Source: JBGANR01 sp044222225
GTDB taxonomy: Bacteria > Actinomycetota > Actinomycetes > Mycobacteriales > Mycobacteriaceae
Reading direction: 5' to 3'
NCBI GenBank assembly: GCA_044222225.1
Contig: JBGANR010000008.1
Span: forward strand, 62,001-126,000
Length of the DNA: 64,000 bases
The notes below the pieces were generated by a model. That model was not told the DNA's origin and made no database searches. It was given only the letters and a program-made list of their open reading frames with translations. Numbering within the stretch: position 1 is the stretch's first letter; every line of letters begins with the position of its first letter. This document shows positions 41,210 through 50,064 of the stretch, in pieces. A program made the position numbers and the translations under genes.

Positions 41210-42562
41210 GTGGCCACCGACCAAGAATTCCTCCCCGACGGCACCAAACCCCGGGTGCTGCAGGCCTCGAACGCCTGGCGCATCCTGCTGCTGCTGTTCC
41301 TGGCCAACACCTTCAACTTCTACGACCGCACCGTTCCCGCGATCCTCAACGAATCGCTCAAGATCGAGTTCTCCCTCAGCGACACCGACATCGGCATCCT
41401 GAGCGGCGCCTTCACGGTCATCTACGCGATCTGCGGCATCCCGCTCGGCCGGCTGGCCGATCGCATGTCCCGCGGCAAGATCATGGGCTACGGGCTCGGC
41501 GTCTGGAGCCTGCTCACCGCCGCCACCGGCGCGGCGTGGAACTACTCGTCGCTGCTGCTCATCCGGCTCGGCGTCGGTGTCGGCGAGGCGAGCTACGCGC
41601 CCGCCGCCAACTCGATGATCGCCGACCTGTTCCCCGCCAACAAGCGCGCCCGGGCGTTCGGCATCTTCCAGCTCGGCCTGCCGATCGGCCTCATCCTCGC
41701 CTACTTCACCGTCGGCGCCATCGCCGAAGCCTTCGGCAGCTGGCGTGCCCCGTTCTTCCTCGCGGCGGTGCCGGGCCTGCTCCTGGCGGTGTGCTTCTTC
41801 CTGATGCGCGAGCCGCTGCGCGGTGCGTCGGAGGTCACCAAGGTCGCGACGACGCCGATCGACCACCCGTTCCGCCGGATCCTCTCCATCCCCACGATGT
41901 GGTGCCTGATCCTCGCGGGCATCGGCGCCAACATGGCATCGTACTCGGTCAACACGTTCATGGTTCCGATGTTCATGCGGTACTTCAAGCTGTCGCTGAC
42001 CCCCGCGTCGCTGCTCGTCGGCGTCGTCGTCGGCGTCACCGGACTCTTCGGCCTGCTCCTCGGCGGCTGGCTCGCCGACAAGGCCGACGCGCGCGGTGTG
42101 AAGGCCCGTGTTCTCGTCGGCGCGGTGGCGACGCTCGTCTCCGCCCCGCTCTGCTTCTTCGCCCTCAACCTCGGCCCGGACTCCGTCGCGCTGTTCGTGG
42201 TGATCTTCAGCGTCGCCTGGTTCCTGCAGTACTTCTACTTCACGTCGGCGTACCCGACCGTCGCCGACGTCGTCGAGCCGCGCCTGCGGGCGACGGCGGT
42301 CGCGATCTTCTTCGCGGCGTTCTACCTGCTCGGCGGGGCCGTCGGCCCGATCATCGCCGGCGCCCTCTCCGACTACTTCGCCGAGGCGTCCGGTGCGGCG
42401 ACGACGGCCGCAGCCGCGGCGATCGGCCTGCGGAACAGCCTCCTGGTCCTCGTTCCGGTCACCATGTTCATCGCGTCGGTCGGGCTGTTCCTCGCGTCGC
42501 GCACGGTCACCCGTGACAACGCCAAGATGCGCGAGGAGTCCCAGGCCGCCGCGGCGATCTGA
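41210..42562 (+). CDS. MFS transporter, spinster-like
   Basis: A 450-residue major facilitator with 12 predicted helices. Motif A is GRLADRMSRGKIMGYG between helices 2 and 3. ANTFNFYDRTVPAILNESLK in helix 1 and RLGVGVGEASYAPAANSMIADLF in helix 4 are typical of the spinster-type group. The substrate is unknown; members of this group export lipids, organic acids or drugs. GTG at 41210 is nine bases after the start of GGAGG (41201-41205), a clear ribosome binding site. It follows galK by 129 bases with an inverted repeat between, so it may be separately regulated. A strong terminator follows. Confidence 0.9.
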   Translation: MATDQEFLPDGTKPRVLQASNAWRILLLLFLANTFNFYDRTVPAILNESLKIEFSLSDTDIGILSGAFTVIYAICGIPLGRLADRMSRGKIMGYGLGVWSLLTAATGAAWNYSSLLLIRLGVGVGEASYAPAANSMIADLFPANKRARAFGIFQLGLPIGLILAYFTVGAIAEAFGSWRAPFFLAAVPGLLLAVCFFLMREPLRGASEVTKVATTPIDHPFRRILSIPTMWCLILAGIGANMASYSVNTFMVPMFMRYFKLSLTPASLLVGVVVGVTGLFGLLLGGWLADKADARGVKARVLVGAVATLVSAPLCFFALNLGPDSVALFVVIFSVAWFLQYFYFTSAYPTVADVVEPRLRATAVAIFFAAFYLLGGAVGPIIAGALSDYFAEASGAATTAAAAAIGLRNSLLVLVPVTMFIASVGLFLASRTVTRDNAKMREESQAAAAI

Positions 42563-42584
42563 CGACACCCGCATTCAGCAAGAC

Positions 42585-42618
42585 GGTCAGGCCCCGGGAG
42601 GATTCCCGGGGCCTGACC
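42585..42618 (+). terminator. Terminator after the MFS transporter gene
   Basis: A perfect 15-bp stem (42585-42599 with 42604-42618) with a four-base loop lies 22 bases after the stop codon. Confidence 0.85.
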
Positions 42619-42716
42619 GGCTTCGGTGACCGAATCACAGCCCACGGCGGCCCGCCACCCGAGCCGGGTAGTCTCCGCAGTGGCGCCGTCGGCGCGACCG
42701 GGGAGGGACGGGGACG

Positions 42717-43535
42717 ATGGAGAGGCCGAGTTGGGCGCCGGAGGGCGTCGACATGACGAAGCCGAGCCCGGCGCGCATGTATGACGCGCTGCTCGGCGGC
42801 TCACACAATTTCGAAGTGGATCGCCGGGCCGCGGAATGGGCCGTCTCGCGTGTTCCGGATCTGCCGAATCTGGCGTTGAGCAATCGCGCCTTCCTGCGTC
42901 GGGCCGTGCGATATCTGGCGAGTCGCGGAATCCATCAGTTCGTCGATATCGGCTCGGGCATTCCCACGGCCGGAAACGTCCACGACGTCGCACAACGGGC
43001 CGATCCGGAATGCCGCGTGCAGTACGTCGACATCGACTCGGTGGCCGTCGCGCACGCGTCCGCGATGCTCGCCGGCGATCCGCTGACCGCGGTGATGGCG
43101 GGCGACATCCGCACACCGACGGCGCTGCTCGGCGACGTCCGGTCTCGCGGGCTCGTCGACCTCGATCAGCCGGTGGGCGTCCTGCTCGTCGCGGTGCTGC
43201 ATCTGCTCAGCGACGCGGAACGTCCGCAGGACGCCGTGGCCGCGATCCGCGACGCGATCGCGCCGGGCAGTTACATCGTCATCTCGCATCTGACCAGCGC
43301 TCAGCGCCCCGCCGACGCCGAACAGCTCGGCAAGTCCGACAGCGGCGTCGGCATCCGGTTCCGCTCGCGCGACGAGATCGCCGCGCTCTTCGACGGTCTG
43401 ACCGTGGTCGACCCCGGCGTCGTCGAACTGCCGCAATGGCGCCCGGAATCGGCAGGCGACGTATATGAGCAGCCGGGTCGGTCGTTGGGCCTGGCGGGCG
43501 TCGGCAGAAAGGACCGCGCCGACCGGACCGATTGA
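42717..43535 (+). CDS. SAM-dependent methyltransferase, DUF574 (Methyltransf_19) family
   Basis: A 272-residue protein of the actinobacterial DUF574 family. Its diagnostic opening is TKPSPARMYDALLGGSHNFEVDRRAAEWAV, followed by FVDIGSGIPTAGNVHDVAQ (SAM site), VQYVDIDSVAVAHA and VGVLLVAVLHLLSD. The family is abundant in streptomycetes and mycolata, often in several copies; the methyl acceptor is unknown. ATG at 42717 follows GGGACG; internal ATG at 42753 (MTKPSP) is another possible start. It stands alone between two terminator-like hairpins. Confidence 0.85.
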   Translation: MERPSWAPEGVDMTKPSPARMYDALLGGSHNFEVDRRAAEWAVSRVPDLPNLALSNRAFLRRAVRYLASRGIHQFVDIGSGIPTAGNVHDVAQRADPECRVQYVDIDSVAVAHASAMLAGDPLTAVMAGDIRTPTALLGDVRSRGLVDLDQPVGVLLVAVLHLLSDAERPQDAVAAIRDAIAPGSYIVISHLTSAQRPADAEQLGKSDSGVGIRFRSRDEIAALFDGLTVVDPGVVELPQWRPESAGDVYEQPGRSLGLAGVGRKDRADRTD

Positions 43536-43539
43536 CACG

Positions 43540-43578
43540 CGCGCTGACCCGGTCGTCGGGTCCGCCCGGATCAGCGCG
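43540..43578 (+). terminator. Hairpin after the DUF574 gene
   Basis: CGCGCTGA-c-CCGG (43540-43552) pairs with CCGG-a-TCAGCGCG (43566-43578), an interrupted 12-bp stem directly after the stop codon and 21 bases before the next start. Confidence 0.65.
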
Positions 43579-43599
43579 AAGCCATGAAGGGGGAATGTG

Positions 43600-45714
43600 A
43601 TGTCGGATCTGATGCGATCGGCCGATGTTCACCGGTTCGCCCGGCGTTGGGCGCTGGCACTCGGCGGGATGGTGTCGCCTGCATTGACCCACGCCGGGGT
43701 CGAACAGTTGCTGCGTCGGTTGACCGCCGATCTGCTGACGGCGGCACGCGCCGGCGATCCGATGCTCGCGCGCGCCGTGGGTGCCGCGTTGATCGAGGCC
43801 AACTATCGCGACGCCGCGGTCTGCGATCGCACGGTGCAGCTGCTGGGTGAGCATTTCGTCGGCGATCTCGGCGATGACGCGGCCGGCCACATGGCGATGG
43901 TGCAGGGCGCCGTCGCCGGCGGATTCGCCACCGCGATGCGCACGCAGGTGCTCCGCGAACAGGAGGAGACGCAGCGGGCCGCCCTCACCGCCACCCACCT
44001 CGCGGAAGAACGGCGATGGACCAGCGAGGCCCGATTCGCGGCCGTGTTCGCGGAGGCGGCCGTCGGCATCGGCATGGTCGGACTGGACGGGGTGATCACG
44101 GACGTCAACTCGGCGATGGCAGACATGCTCGGCGTCCCTCCGGAGCGCATCCGGGGTCGCACCATCGCCGACGTGATCGGACCGGCGAAGCTCGGCAGGG
44201 CGTTCGCCGACTACGAGCGGCTGGCCACCGGGCGGATCGATCGTTTCCGCGCGGAGACCGCACGGACCAGACCGGACGGCCGAAAGGCGTACCTGGATCT
44301 GTCGATGTCGGTGGTCCGCGACGGCGCGGGCGCACCGGCCTTCGTCATCGGTGTGGCCGTCGACATCACCGAGCGGCGCGGACTGCAGGACCGGTTGTGG
44401 CACGAGGCGCGGCACGATCCGCAGACCGGGCTGCCCAACCGCACCCTGTTCTTCGAGCGACTCGCCGCCGCGCAGGAGCCGTTCGGCGTGTGCTACCTGG
44501 ACCTGGACGGCTTCAAGAACATCAACGACAGCCGCGGGCACGGCGTCGGCGATCAGTTGCTGGCCGCGGTCGCGTACCGGCTGAGCACGGCGGCCGCGAC
44601 GCAGGGCGATCTGGTCGCCCGGCTCGGCGGCGACGAGTTCGCCGTCCTCGTGCAGCATTGCGACGGTCTCGATCAGCTGCGGTGCCACGCCGAGGCGATC
44701 CATCAGGCCCTCGCCCAGCCGATCCTGCTCGACAAGGAGGAGGTGACGGTGACGGCGAGCATCGGCGTCGTCCATTCGGCACTCTCGGGGACCGCGCCGG
44801 AACAGCTCATGCGCGCGGCGGACATCGCGCTGTACCGCGCCAAGGCCGGCGGGAAGGCGCGCTCGCACACCTACGATCCCGCCGTCGGAGCCACCGACGC
44901 GACCCGTGGGGATCTGGCGACCGTCATGCCCGCCTCGCTCACCCGCGGCGAGTTCCACGTCGAGTACCAGACGATCGTCTCCCTCGCCGACGGCACGGTC
45001 AGCGGCGTCGAGGCCCTCGTCCGGTGGAATCACCCCCGGCTCGGCCTCCTCTCGCCCGGCCAGTTCATCCCGGTGGCGGAGCAGAACGGCCACATCGAGG
45101 CGCTCGGGTCGTTCGTGCTCCGCGAGGCCTGCCGGCAAGCCTGGCGATGGTGCGATCGGCTGCCCGATCCACCGGGCTACATCAGCGTGAACGTCGCGGC
45201 GAGTCAGCTGCACCGGTCGACGTTCGCCGCCGAGGTGCTGCGCACACTCGACCTGTCGGGCCTGCCGCCGAACCGGCTCCAACTCGAACTGACCGAGAGC
45301 GCGATCGCCGGCGATACGGACTCGGCGCTCGCGGCTCTGCGGGAACTGGCGTCCGCGGGTGTGCGGCTGGCGATCGACGATTTCGGCACCGGCTATTCCA
45401 ACCTCGCCCACCTCGGTCGTCTCCCGGTATGCCAACTCAAGATCGATCGCGTCTTCGTACAGAACCTCCAGACCGACCGCACCCAGGACAAGATCATCGC
45501 GGCCACGGTGTCACTGGCGCATTCGCTCGGCCTCGAGGTCATCGCCGAAGGCGTCGAGACGACGGCCCAGGCCAGACGCGTCCGTCAGTTGCACTGCGAC
45601 GGGGCGCAGGGCTGGCTGTTCGGCCGGCCGTCGTCGGCGGAAGCCCTCGAGGAGAGCCTGCGGCGGCACCCGGACCTGCGCACCGTCGACATCCCCGGGC
45701 TCAGCGCGGAGTGA
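43600..45714 (+). CDS. PAS-GGDEF-EAL protein (cyclic di-GMP turnover)
   Basis: A 704-residue cytoplasmic signalling protein. The N-terminal ~140 residues are helical and unassigned. A PAS domain (~145-258: RFAAVFAEAAVGIGMVGLDGVITDVN ... VAVDITERR) follows, then a GGDEF domain (~270-425) with an intact ARLGGDEF, then an EAL domain (~445-690) with EALVRW, ELTES, DDFGTGYSNLAHL, KIDR and EGVET all present. Both catalytic signatures look active, so it may make and break cyclic di-GMP. The product-inhibition I-site (RxxD upstream of GGDEF) is TQGD, so feedback control is probably lost. There are no membrane helices. ATG at 43600 follows AAGGGGGA; GTG at 43597 is an alternative. Confidence 0.94.
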   Translation: MSDLMRSADVHRFARRWALALGGMVSPALTHAGVEQLLRRLTADLLTAARAGDPMLARAVGAALIEANYRDAAVCDRTVQLLGEHFVGDLGDDAAGHMAMVQGAVAGGFATAMRTQVLREQEETQRAALTATHLAEERRWTSEARFAAVFAEAAVGIGMVGLDGVITDVNSAMADMLGVPPERIRGRTIADVIGPAKLGRAFADYERLATGRIDRFRAETARTRPDGRKAYLDLSMSVVRDGAGAPAFVIGVAVDITERRGLQDRLWHEARHDPQTGLPNRTLFFERLAAAQEPFGVCYLDLDGFKNINDSRGHGVGDQLLAAVAYRLSTAAATQGDLVARLGGDEFAVLVQHCDGLDQLRCHAEAIHQALAQPILLDKEEVTVTASIGVVHSALSGTAPEQLMRAADIALYRAKAGGKARSHTYDPAVGATDATRGDLATVMPASLTRGEFHVEYQTIVSLADGTVSGVEALVRWNHPRLGLLSPGQFIPVAEQNGHIEALGSFVLREACRQAWRWCDRLPDPPGYISVNVAASQLHRSTFAAEVLRTLDLSGLPPNRLQLELTESAIAGDTDSALAALRELASAGVRLAIDDFGTGYSNLAHLGRLPVCQLKIDRVFVQNLQTDRTQDKIIAATVSLAHSLGLEVIAEGVETTAQARRVRQLHCDGAQGWLFGRPSSAEALEESLRRHPDLRTVDIPGLSAE

Positions 45715-45778
45715 TCGGCGTCGGCAGACCGGGGCGGCGTTCGCTCGGCCCGGCCTGCCGGTATGCTCGTCACCGCAC

Positions 45779-45855
45779 GCCCCCGTAGCCCAATTGGCAG
45801 AGGCAACGGATTCAAAACCCGTCCAGTGTCGGTTCGAGTCCGACTGGGGGCACCA
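45779..45855 (+). tRNA. tRNA with CAA anticodon (Leu-type anticodon, short variable loop)
   Basis: A 77-base cloverleaf with encoded CCA. The acceptor stem GCCCCCG pairs with TGGGGGC (last pair G-U). The D-arm is GCCCAATTGGCAGAGGC, the T-arm GTCGG-TTCGAGT-CCGAC. The anticodon loop TTCAAAA gives anticodon CAA at 45813-45815, which would read the leucine codon UUG. The variable region is only five bases (CCAGT), whereas bacterial tRNA-Leu normally has a long variable arm. The last anticodon-stem pair is an A-C mismatch. The call as a functional leucine tRNA is therefore uncertain, though the fold itself is clear. Confidence 0.85.
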
Positions 45856-45898
45856 TGTCCTTTGAGCCGTAGTCCGGCCCTGATACCACCTGAAAAAG

Positions 45899-45937
45899 GC
45901 CATGGGCCCGATCGGCGAGTACCGACGGGCCCATGGC
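45899..45937 (+). terminator. Hairpin downstream of the tRNA
   Basis: GCCATGGGCCCG (45899-45910) pairs perfectly with CGGGCCCATGGC (45926-45937). Inner TCGG/CCGA extend the stem past one bulged A. It lies 44 bases after the tRNA. Confidence 0.75.
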
Positions 45938-45989
45938 GCAAACGTAACAGGGAGACCCGCCCCTGCTTTCGCGGTCTAGTCTACTGCAC

Positions 45990-46699
45990 GTGACGTCAGC
46001 AGTCGATGGGCAAGATACCTCGCTTTACGGAGTCTTGGAACGCACTTCGCGGCCACTCGCCTTGCGCCCTACCTGGCCGCCGCAGACGGCAATCGCAAGC
46101 ACGCGATTCAGTTGTACCGGTGGAACATCGGGCTGTCCGGAGCCGTCTACGAAGCCCTCCACGTCGTGGAGGTCGTATTGCGCAACGCCGTGGACACACA
46201 GCTGTGCGCATGGAACGCGACCCAGATCGACGCGAACTCGGGGAACCGACACGATCGCGACTGGCTGATCGACCCTGCCCCTCTGCTGCGGCGCCTCGTC
46301 CGCGAACAGGAACTGACGAGGGCTCACGAACGTGCCAAGCATGCGATTCGGCGCCATCAACGCACGGTCACTCATGCCGACCTACTCGCGCAACTGTCCT
46401 TCGGCACGTGGCGTTTCCTCCTCCCCGACCACGACCCTGGACGTCGGCGACTGTGGAATGACGCGCTGCACTCCGCGTTCCCTCATGTGAACCGGCCTCC
46501 TCAAGAACTCGTCATCTCCGTACACGGTATCTACCAACTCCGTAATCGAGTCGCCCATCTCGAACCGCTCCTACGCTCCGGCCACGTACGCGCCCAGTTC
46601 ACGAACATGCACATCGTTCTTCACGCGATCGATCCGGCTATCGAGCGTTGGTTCATCTCCAATCAGCGGGTCACCGCCGTCCTACGCTCACGTCCGTGA
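45990..46699 (+). pseudogene. Abi-like/HEPN-domain gene with N-terminal frameshift
   Basis: The 195 residues from TTG 46112 onward match the Abi-like family: YRWNIGLSGAVYEALHVVEVVLRNAVDTQL, LLAQLSFGTWRFLL, and a C-terminal LRNRVAHLEPLL with the RNxxxH motif of HEPN ribonucleases. The conserved sequence continues upstream of TTG 46112 in the same frame (FAATRLAPYLAAADGNRKHAIQL) but finds no start before a stop. The adjoining frame from GTG 45990 (VTSAVDGQDTSLYGVLERT) supplies a natural N-terminus. The two join near 46040-46050 if one base has been lost. Either the gene is broken, or it starts at the internal TTG and makes a short form. HEPN-type Abi proteins usually act as stress or phage-triggered RNases. 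Base composition is lower in G/C than its neighbours, which suggests acquired DNA beside the tRNA. Confidence 0.7.
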
Positions 46700-46729
46700 G
46701 CAGAATCGCGAGACGCTCACGGACTCCGC

Positions 46730-49177
46730 CTACCTCGCCAACGCCGCCATCGGGTCGTCCCGCAACGCCGCCCGCGCAGGCAGCACCGCGGCCGCCACGC
46801 CGACGACCGTCCCGGCGACCACGAGCAGCCCGGCGGACACCCACGGCACAGCGCCGAGCGACACCGCTCCGACGACCGACCGCGCCCCGAGCACCCCGTA
46901 CAGCAGCCCCAATCCGACGCCGACGGCCGCGGCCACCGAGGCGATGACGGCCGATTCGAGGGCGAACATCCGCACGATGTCACGGCCCGCGGCACCGACG
47001 AGCCGGAGTGTCGCCGTCTCGCGCCGCCGGTCGATGACGGCCAGCCGGGTTGTGTTGACCAGACCGATGACGCCGACCAGCACGGCCACGGCACCGAGCC
47101 CCAGCACGATGGCAAGCAGGACGTCGAGGGTGTTCTCGAACTCCGCGCGCAGGTCGACGAGCGACGTCGCGGTGACACCGGGACCTGCGAGCTGGGCGAT
47201 CTCCAGGACGCGATCGGCGACCGCCTGCCGGTCGACGTCCTCGGCGATACGGACGTAGAGCATGTCGACGGACCGGGCGGGCCCGAGGTCGGCGGCGTCG
47301 ACGACGGGGCCGAGGAGCACCGACTCGACGACACGCAGCCGCCGGAGTCCCTTCTCGGACTCGACGTCGACGACATCGCCGACGGCGACGCCGAGCCGGT
47401 CGCGCACATCTCGCGGCAGGCCGATCTCACCGCGTCCGGGCGGCCGGATCCCGCTGCGGACGGTCCGGGCGAGGGCAGCCGTGTCGAGGGAGCGCACGTC
47501 GACGGGCTGCCCGGCGACGACCACCTGCGGCAGCGGACCGGCGACGACGGCACCGACGACGCCGGGTTCGGCCGCGACGGTGCCCGGTACGCCGCCGGGG
47601 ATCCGCCCGCCGACGATGACGTCGACGGCGGTCTCCCGGTCGACCTTCTCCGCACCGGCGTCGCGCAGGACGGCCGCACCGACGAGCATCGTCGTCACGA
47701 GTGTCACCCCGACGACGACAGCGGTGGCGGTCGCCGCCGCGCGTCGCGGATGCCGGCGCAGATTGCCGACGACGACGTCGGCCATCCCGGCGGCGCCCGC
47801 TCCCCGGCCGGACAGCCGGCGTCCGACGGCGGCACCGGCGCCGGCCAGGCCGCGGAACAACCTCGGAAGCAGCCGGGCGAAGACGAGCAGCAGCCCGGAG
47901 AACATGACGATGCAGCCGAGCGTCGCCGCGGGGATCGACGCGGCCAGTGCCCCGAACACGAGCAATGCTCCCCCGCCCACCGCCGCCGCGCCGCCGGCCG
48001 CGGTCCGCAGCCAGGAGCCGGCGGGTGACTCGTCGTCCGACGCACTCGAGGCGACGGCGCCGAGCGGATCCCCGGCGGCCGCCCTGGCCGCGGCACGCCA
48101 CGTGCCGAGCACGGACGCCGCGATACCGACGATGAACGCGGCGACGGGCGCCCACCACGGCACGGCGAGATACCCGAATGGCAAGGCCGGCGCGACATTC
48201 CGCACGACGGCCGACGCACCGAACCCGAGGACGGCCGCCACCAGGAGTCCGACGGCCGATGCGAGGACGCCGAGGACAAGCGCTTCGAGCCGGACGGCGC
48301 GTCGCACCTGGCGCGGCGTCGCCCCGACGAGACGCAACATGCCCAGCTCACGTCCGCGCGAGGCGAGGACGACGGCGAAGGTGTTGCCGACGACGAGCAC
48401 CGCCACGAAGACCGTCACCGCGGCGAAGCAGGACAGCGCGATGCTCAGGGCGCCGGCACCGCCGGTGAACCGGCCGACCTCGGCGCGTACCCGCTCATCA
48501 CCGGTCGTCACCGTCGTGCCGGCAGGCGCGATCCGGCGCACGGCCTGCGCCGCGGTGGCCGCGTCACCGTCCACGGCGAGCCGGACGGTCGTCTCGACAG
48601 CCTCGGCCGACCGCATCGCGGCGACCGTCGCGGCGGGCGCGTAGACCGGCGGCGGTTCTTGCCCGGAGACGAGCTGCTCGGCCGCCATCTTGCCGACGAC
48701 GACCGCCGACACCACCCGACCGTCGAACGTCGACAGCCGCAGTCTGTCGCCGACGTCGAGTGGATTGGCATCCGGGACGAGCAGCTCGCCGTCGGTGATC
48801 GGAAGGCGACCGTCCGCGACGTTCTGCCAGCGCAGACCGTCTTGTCCGGCCAGCTCGGTGAGCATCACGACGCGGGACGGTCCGGTGCCGTCCTCGCGCC
48901 GCACCGACACCGGCGCGAGGGCGTCGACGGCCGCCGATGCGCCGAGTTCGCGGCCGGCCCGCTCGGCGACCGCGCGAGCGGTCTGCTCGTTCGGTGCCGT
49001 GACGACGACGTCGGTACCGCCGAACGGCGCTGCGACGGCCCGGCTCATGCCCGCAGTCACCGTCGGGGCGGCGGAGAGGATGAGCGCGACGAACGCGACC
49101 GCGACGGCGATCGCCGCCGCGCACGGCACGTATCGGCCGCGGTTCGCGCGCAACATGTCCCAGGTCAGCGACGTCAT
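46730..49177 (-). CDS. ABC transporter permease (MacB/FtsX-like, two repeats)
   Basis: An 815-residue permease. Two FtsX/MacB-type halves each carry an extracellular domain and three helices. The first starts MTSLTWDMLRANRGRYVPC and ends in VFVAVLVVGNTFAVVLASRGRELGMLRLVGATPRQVRRAV. The second has MADVVVGNLRRHPRRAAATATAVVVGVTLVTTML and VAVLVGVIGLVNTTRLAVIDRRRETATLRLVGAAGRDIVRM. The pair of RREtatLRLVGA-type coupling helices is diagnostic. Such systems move peptides, lipids or drugs out of the membrane or work as mechanotransmitters. The start ATG at 49177 overlaps the ATP-binding gene by four bases, so the two are translationally coupled. Confidence 0.92.
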   Translation of the reverse strand: MTSLTWDMLRANRGRYVPCAAAIAVAVAFVALILSAAPTVTAGMSRAVAAPFGGTDVVVTAPNEQTARAVAERAGRELGASAAVDALAPVSVRREDGTGPSRVVMLTELAGQDGLRWQNVADGRLPITDGELLVPDANPLDVGDRLRLSTFDGRVVSAVVVGKMAAEQLVSGQEPPPVYAPAATVAAMRSAEAVETTVRLAVDGDAATAAQAVRRIAPAGTTVTTGDERVRAEVGRFTGGAGALSIALSCFAAVTVFVAVLVVGNTFAVVLASRGRELGMLRLVGATPRQVRRAVRLEALVLGVLASAVGLLVAAVLGFGASAVVRNVAPALPFGYLAVPWWAPVAAFIVGIAASVLGTWRAAARAAAGDPLGAVASSASDDESPAGSWLRTAAGGAAAVGGGALLVFGALAASIPAATLGCIVMFSGLLLVFARLLPRLFRGLAGAGAAVGRRLSGRGAGAAGMADVVVGNLRRHPRRAAATATAVVVGVTLVTTMLVGAAVLRDAGAEKVDRETAVDVIVGGRIPGGVPGTVAAEPGVVGAVVAGPLPQVVVAGQPVDVRSLDTAALARTVRSGIRPPGRGEIGLPRDVRDRLGVAVGDVVDVESEKGLRRLRVVESVLLGPVVDAADLGPARSVDMLYVRIAEDVDRQAVADRVLEIAQLAGPGVTATSLVDLRAEFENTLDVLLAIVLGLGAVAVLVGVIGLVNTTRLAVIDRRRETATLRLVGAAGRDIVRMFALESAVIASVAAAVGVGLGLLYGVLGARSVVGAVSLGAVPWVSAGLLVVAGTVVGVAAAVLPARAALRDDPMAALAR

Positions 49178-49890
49178 CGGGCCACCGCCGCCGTGCCGCG
49201 CGTCGCCACCGGGGCGGCCGACTCGTCGAGCCGCCCGTCGCGCATCGTCAGCACGCGGTCGCACCACCCGGCCGCGACCGCGTCGTGCGTGACCATGACG
49301 ATCGTCTGCCCGTACTCGTCGCAGCTGCGGCGCAGCAGCCGCAGGCACTCCTCACCGGTAGTCGAATCGAGCGCGCCGGTCGGCTCATCGGCGAAGACGA
49401 CGTCCGGCCGGGACAACAGCGCCCGCGCGATGGCGACGCGTTGCTGCTGCCCGCCCGACAGCTGGGCCGGCCGATGATCGAGACGGTCGGCGATGCCGAG
49501 CCGCGTGGCGAGTTCGGTGAACCACGCCTCGTCCGCCCGGGTGCCGGCGAGGGTGAGCGGCAGCAGGATGTTCGCCCGTGCCGACAACGCGGGCAGCAGG
49601 TTGAACGCCTGGAAGACGAAGCCGAAGCGCTCGCGCCGCAGCCGCGCGAGGGCGTCCTCGCCGAGCTCGGTGAGCTCGACGTCCCCGACGGACACCGACC
49701 CGGACGTCGGACGGGCCAGCCCCGCCAGCACGTGCATGAGCGTCGACTTCCCGGACCCCGACGGGCCCATGATCGCGGTGAACCCGCCCCGCGGGATGTC
49801 GACGCTCACCCCGTGCAGCGCGTGCACCGACGCTTCTCCCGCTCCGTACGACTTGACGATCTCGCGTGCTCTGACGACGACGTCGGCCAC
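49174..49890 (-). CDS. ABC transporter ATP-binding protein (MacB/LolD-like)
   Basis: A 238-residue ATPase. It has Walker A GPSGSGKST (~43), the Q-loop FGFVFQAFNLLPALSARANILLPL, the signature LSGGQQQRVAIARALL, Walker B VVFADEPTGALDS and the switch His in VMVTHD. This pattern is typical of the MacB/LolD export group, and the partner permease is encoded next on the same strand with an ATGA overlap. The start is ATG at 49890, with GGAGGCGTCG upstream. The promoter lies in the 175-base divergent region shared with the hydrolase gene at 50065. Confidence 0.95.
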   Translation of the reverse strand: MADVVVRAREIVKSYGAGEASVHALHGVSVDIPRGGFTAIMGPSGSGKSTLMHVLAGLARPTSGSVSVGDVELTELGEDALARLRRERFGFVFQAFNLLPALSARANILLPLTLAGTRADEAWFTELATRLGIADRLDHRPAQLSGGQQQRVAIARALLSRPDVVFADEPTGALDSTTGEECLRLLRRSCDEYGQTIVMVTHDAVAAGWCDRVLTMRDGRLDESAAPVATRGTAAVAR

Positions 49891-50029
49891 GACGCCTCCT
49901 TCCGTTGACGGTCGTCATCGACGCTAGGAAGGGACGCCGCCGAGATCGTCAGCCCGCGACGCGATCCCGGGTCATACCGGGGTCTGACACGGCCCGCGGC
50001 AGCCTCGACACGCCGATCTTGAAACGTAT

Positions 50030-50043
50030 TCACACCAAAGTGT
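50030..50043. promoter_or_regulatory. CACAC/GTGTG palindrome before the hydrolase gene
   Basis: A perfect five-base inverted repeat with a four-base spacer, about 22 bases upstream of the hydrolase start. It is short, so it is only a weak operator candidate. Confidence 0.35.
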
Positions 50044-50064
50044 GCGTTACATGCCTACTGTGGT

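Noticed and set aside
45831..49200. Possible integrated element using the tRNA 3' end as attachment site
   Set aside because: I found no second copy of the tRNA 3' end downstream and no integrase gene; only the HEPN-like gene looks acquired.
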